Program-made: the position numbers and the translations under genes
DNA from: Rhyacichthys aspro
Taxonomy: Eukaryota > Chordata > Actinopteri > Gobiiformes > Rhyacichthyidae
Direction: 5' to 3'
DNA length: 64,000 nucleotides
Assembly (NCBI GenBank): GCA_036850595.1
Contig: CM072152.1
Span: 10,001,640 to 10,065,639 of the forward strand
The notes under the pieces: generated by a model
The model's database searches: none
Seen by the model: only the letters and a program-made list of their open reading frames with translations
Told to the model about the DNA's origin: nothing
Part shown: positions 61,968-64,000 of the stretch, piece by piece
Position numbering within the stretch: position 1 is the stretch's first letter
Layout: each line of letters opens with the position of its first letter

Positions 61968-64000
61968 TCACTTTGATAATTTGGTTATGACTCTGATTAG
62001 AGCACCGTTTTCATCCTTCAGCCTCTGGTTCTCCATCTTGAGTTCTGCTTTCACCTGCATCAATGTGACACATAATATCTTAGCAATGTTGCACAAACTT
62101 CACTTCAACAGGAACAAAGACAGTTGTACATTGGCATTTACTGGTGCACAATCACTGCATAAAGACATAGACTTGCTCATGAAAAAGCAGTGTGTTCTAT
62201 TCACAGATGAACAACAGGTTTTTGTTAGTGTGCACTTGGACTACAGAGAAATGGCAGAACAGTAAACAGAGCACAATGGTGACAAATAAGAGCCAGATAC
62301 AGCAGTCACGTATTGTAAGGAAACAGCAAAGTCCAACAAACATCTCAATATTAGAGAGGATTACCTTTAATTGTTCCTCTATGTCTGATATCCTCTTTTT
62401 CAGACTCCAGCTTTCCTGTGGTTTAAAAAGGAACCAAGTTGAATATTGAAAAGTTTATAACTAAAAACACTTGAGGGTGAGTTCATACCTTCTTTTCTGT
62501 CTCTAACATGTTGGATTCACAAGCACCCGGCCTTCCTTTCTGCAGCGTTGAAAGAGTTTATCAAATTATGTAAAGTCTTGAACTTTCCTGATGATAAATG
62601 TCATGAATACCAGAGTCACACAAAAACTCTCACTGTCATTATTCTCAAATTTAGCACAGACAGGCATTACATTGGTGCTTATTACAGCTATTTCTCATGT
62701 CACATTTTGCTGATATCCTTACAGAGACATTTGGGAGAAATTGAGTCTTTCAAAACCTTTTCCAGTTCTCCTTTGAACAAACTTAGACTGACTTTACCTG
62801 TGCTCTCTGCAGCTGGTCCTGGATTACAGCCAGTTCCTGTTTACTGGTTTCCAGTCTTGATTTGAGCCTCTGATTGGTGGCCAGTGCTTTTTCATACATC
62901 TGAATAAGCAGAGAGAGTATTTGAAATGTGTTGGTTAGATTTTTTTTTAACAGTGTTTCCTACAAAGTCTATGTTCTGTTTTAATCCACAAAGAAAATTA
63001 CAAAGAACACTCTTAGAAAATGTAATAGTGGAAATAAAGATGAAATGAAAAATAAGTAAATATAAAACAATAATACAAAAGCAGAAAATGTAAGAAAGAC
63101 AACAGGATGAGAGCATCTCCAAAACTGCAGCTCTTAAATAACCTTAAATATTTAGGGCTCCAATCTCACAGCAACTAATGATGCCTCAGTGCTAGTGTTT
63201 TCAGTACTCGAGATCGGTCTTGTCATTGTCTCAAACTCCTTTTTACCTGGTCTTGTCTTGGTCTCGGACGTCAAAACTAACCAGGACCAACCAAGACCAC
63301 AACCTCCCCGGTCTGGACTTGGTCCAAGACTAACTCTGCCTCCTTCATTGAACACTAACTTCTCTCAGTCTGGACTTGGTCCAAGACTGGACTAACTCTG
63401 CCTCCTTCATTGGACACTAACTTCTCTCAGTCTGGACTTGGTCTAAGACTGGACTAACTCTGTCTCCTTCACCAAACACCAACCTCTCTGAGTCTGGACT
63501 TGGTCCAAGACTGGACTAACTCTGCCTTCTTCATTGAACACTAACCTCTCTGAGTCTGGACTTGGTCTAAGACTGGACTAACTCTGCCTTCTTCATTGAA
63601 CACTAACCTCTCTGAGTCTGGACTTGGACTTTTTTTTTTTTTTACTGTTCCCTTGTGTGTATTACAGTGTATTGTATACTGTCTGGTCTTGATTGGTCTT
63701 AACCTGGTCTTGCCCTGACATGATCTTGGTCTCTGAGCTCTACTGTAAAATCTTGATGAGTCAAAGCTGTTTAGAAACAAATGGAGGACGTCATGTCAAA
63801 GAGGCCCTGGACTTTTTAAATTTGGCTTAAAAGTCGTTCAACTCTGAGTTAGAAACAGCTGGACATCATTGGTCAGTTGTCAGAAACACATTACAAACAC
63901 ATTCTAAAGACCACAGCTCTTTATTTTTGTAACTTCTTCTTACCTTTTTATAGTCATTCGACGCTGCCTCTTCTGCTGCTTTCCTCCTTGCTGACAGTCT
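61968..64000 (-). CDS. ppp1r12b: ppp1r12b (MYPT2) 3' end, partial
   Basis: Regulatory subunit that targets protein phosphatase 1 to myosin light chain in muscle. Only the last five coding exons are in the window, read on the minus strand in this order: 64000-63944 (continues outside), 62899-62798, 62539-62489, 62415-62365, 62054-61968 (TGA at 61970-61968). All join in phase 0. They encode KAAEEAASNDYKK, MYEKALATNQRLKSRLETSK, then KGRPGACESNMLETEKK, ESWSLKKRISDIEEQLK, and the C-terminus NQRLKDENGALIRVITKLSK. This is the C-terminal coiled-coil/leucine-zipper region that binds protein kinase G in MYPT proteins. The same end is found in PPP1R12A; ppp1r12b is chosen because PPP1R12B is convergent with SYT2 in human. 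The family makes alternative C-termini by splicing; only this one was found. Confidence 0.88.
62900..63943 (-). other. ppp1r12b: ppp1r12b intron with repeats
   Basis: A 1-kb intron. The part from about 63150 to 63750 is repetitive: CT-rich 'TCTTGGTCT'-like sequence and the 62-bp tandem array listed separately. No exon seen. Confidence 0.7.
63311..63635 (+). repeat. 62-bp minisatellite in ppp1r12b intron
   Basis: Tandem units start with GTCTGGACTTGG at 63311, 63368, 63430, 63492, 63554 and 63616. The first is 57 bp, the next four are 62 bp and the last is truncated into a T-run. A unit contains GACTAACTCTGCCTCCTTCA and ACACTAACTTCTCTCAG. Flanking sequence (63205-63310 and 63680-63740) has related 'GGTCTTG' motifs, suggesting that the array grew inside a dispersed repeat. 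Confidence 0.9.

Noticed and set aside
1..64000. CRISPR arrays, bacterial-type operons, ribosome binding sites, tRNA or rRNA genes
   Set aside because: The window is vertebrate nuclear DNA. The only spaced repeats are the mybph exon array and the ppp1r12b minisatellite, and no intact tRNA or rRNA was recognised by eye.

Overview
This window is vertebrate nuclear DNA, almost certainly from a teleost fish. Genes are split into short exons with GT-AG (and two GC-AG) introns, the introns are AT-rich, and the encoded proteins match vertebrate families from end to end. The gene content (nav1, a myosin-binding protein H gene, a synaptotagmin 2 gene, a ppp1r12b gene) corresponds to human 1q32. The compact spacing and the style of the repeats suggest a ray-finned, probably percomorph, fish. 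The species cannot be named from the sequence.

Layout. About 2.25-29.8 kb (+): neuron navigator 1 (nav1), 30 coding exons including microexons of 9, 24 and 42 bp, predicted about 1858 aa, with a 3'UTR that probably runs to about 32.6 kb. About 33.2-42.1 kb (+): a myosin-binding protein H gene (mybph) with a TATA promoter. Its N-terminal Pro/Ala/Glu region is encoded by a run of eight tandem 45-bp exons plus 60-bp and 69-bp relatives, followed by the normal FN3-Ig-FN3-Ig module. About 42-53 kb: intergenic DNA and the probable 5' untranslated exons of syt2, with relic repeats. About 53.2-59.5 kb (+): synaptotagmin 2 (syt2), eight coding exons, 432 aa. About 61-64 kb (-): the 3' end of ppp1r12b (myosin phosphatase target subunit 2), convergent with syt2 as in human, with a 62-bp minisatellite in its intron.

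The genes are not an operon-like unit. nav1 (microtubule plus-end and cytoskeletal guidance) and syt2 (Ca2+ sensor for vesicle release) are neuronal. mybph and ppp1r12b are muscle or contractile-apparatus genes. They sit together through conserved vertebrate synteny.

Most notable observations: the tandem symmetric-phase exon array in mybph, whose central intron copies are nearly identical (a recent and probably copy-variable expansion of a PAE repeat); a CpG-rich candidate internal promoter in nav1 intron 3 with an ATG exon that splices in frame to exon 4; a 9-bp nav1 microexon; and two GC-AG introns in nav1 fixed by reading frame. Exon boundaries were derived by hand from splice consensus, reading frame and remembered human protein sequences. 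No alignment was run.
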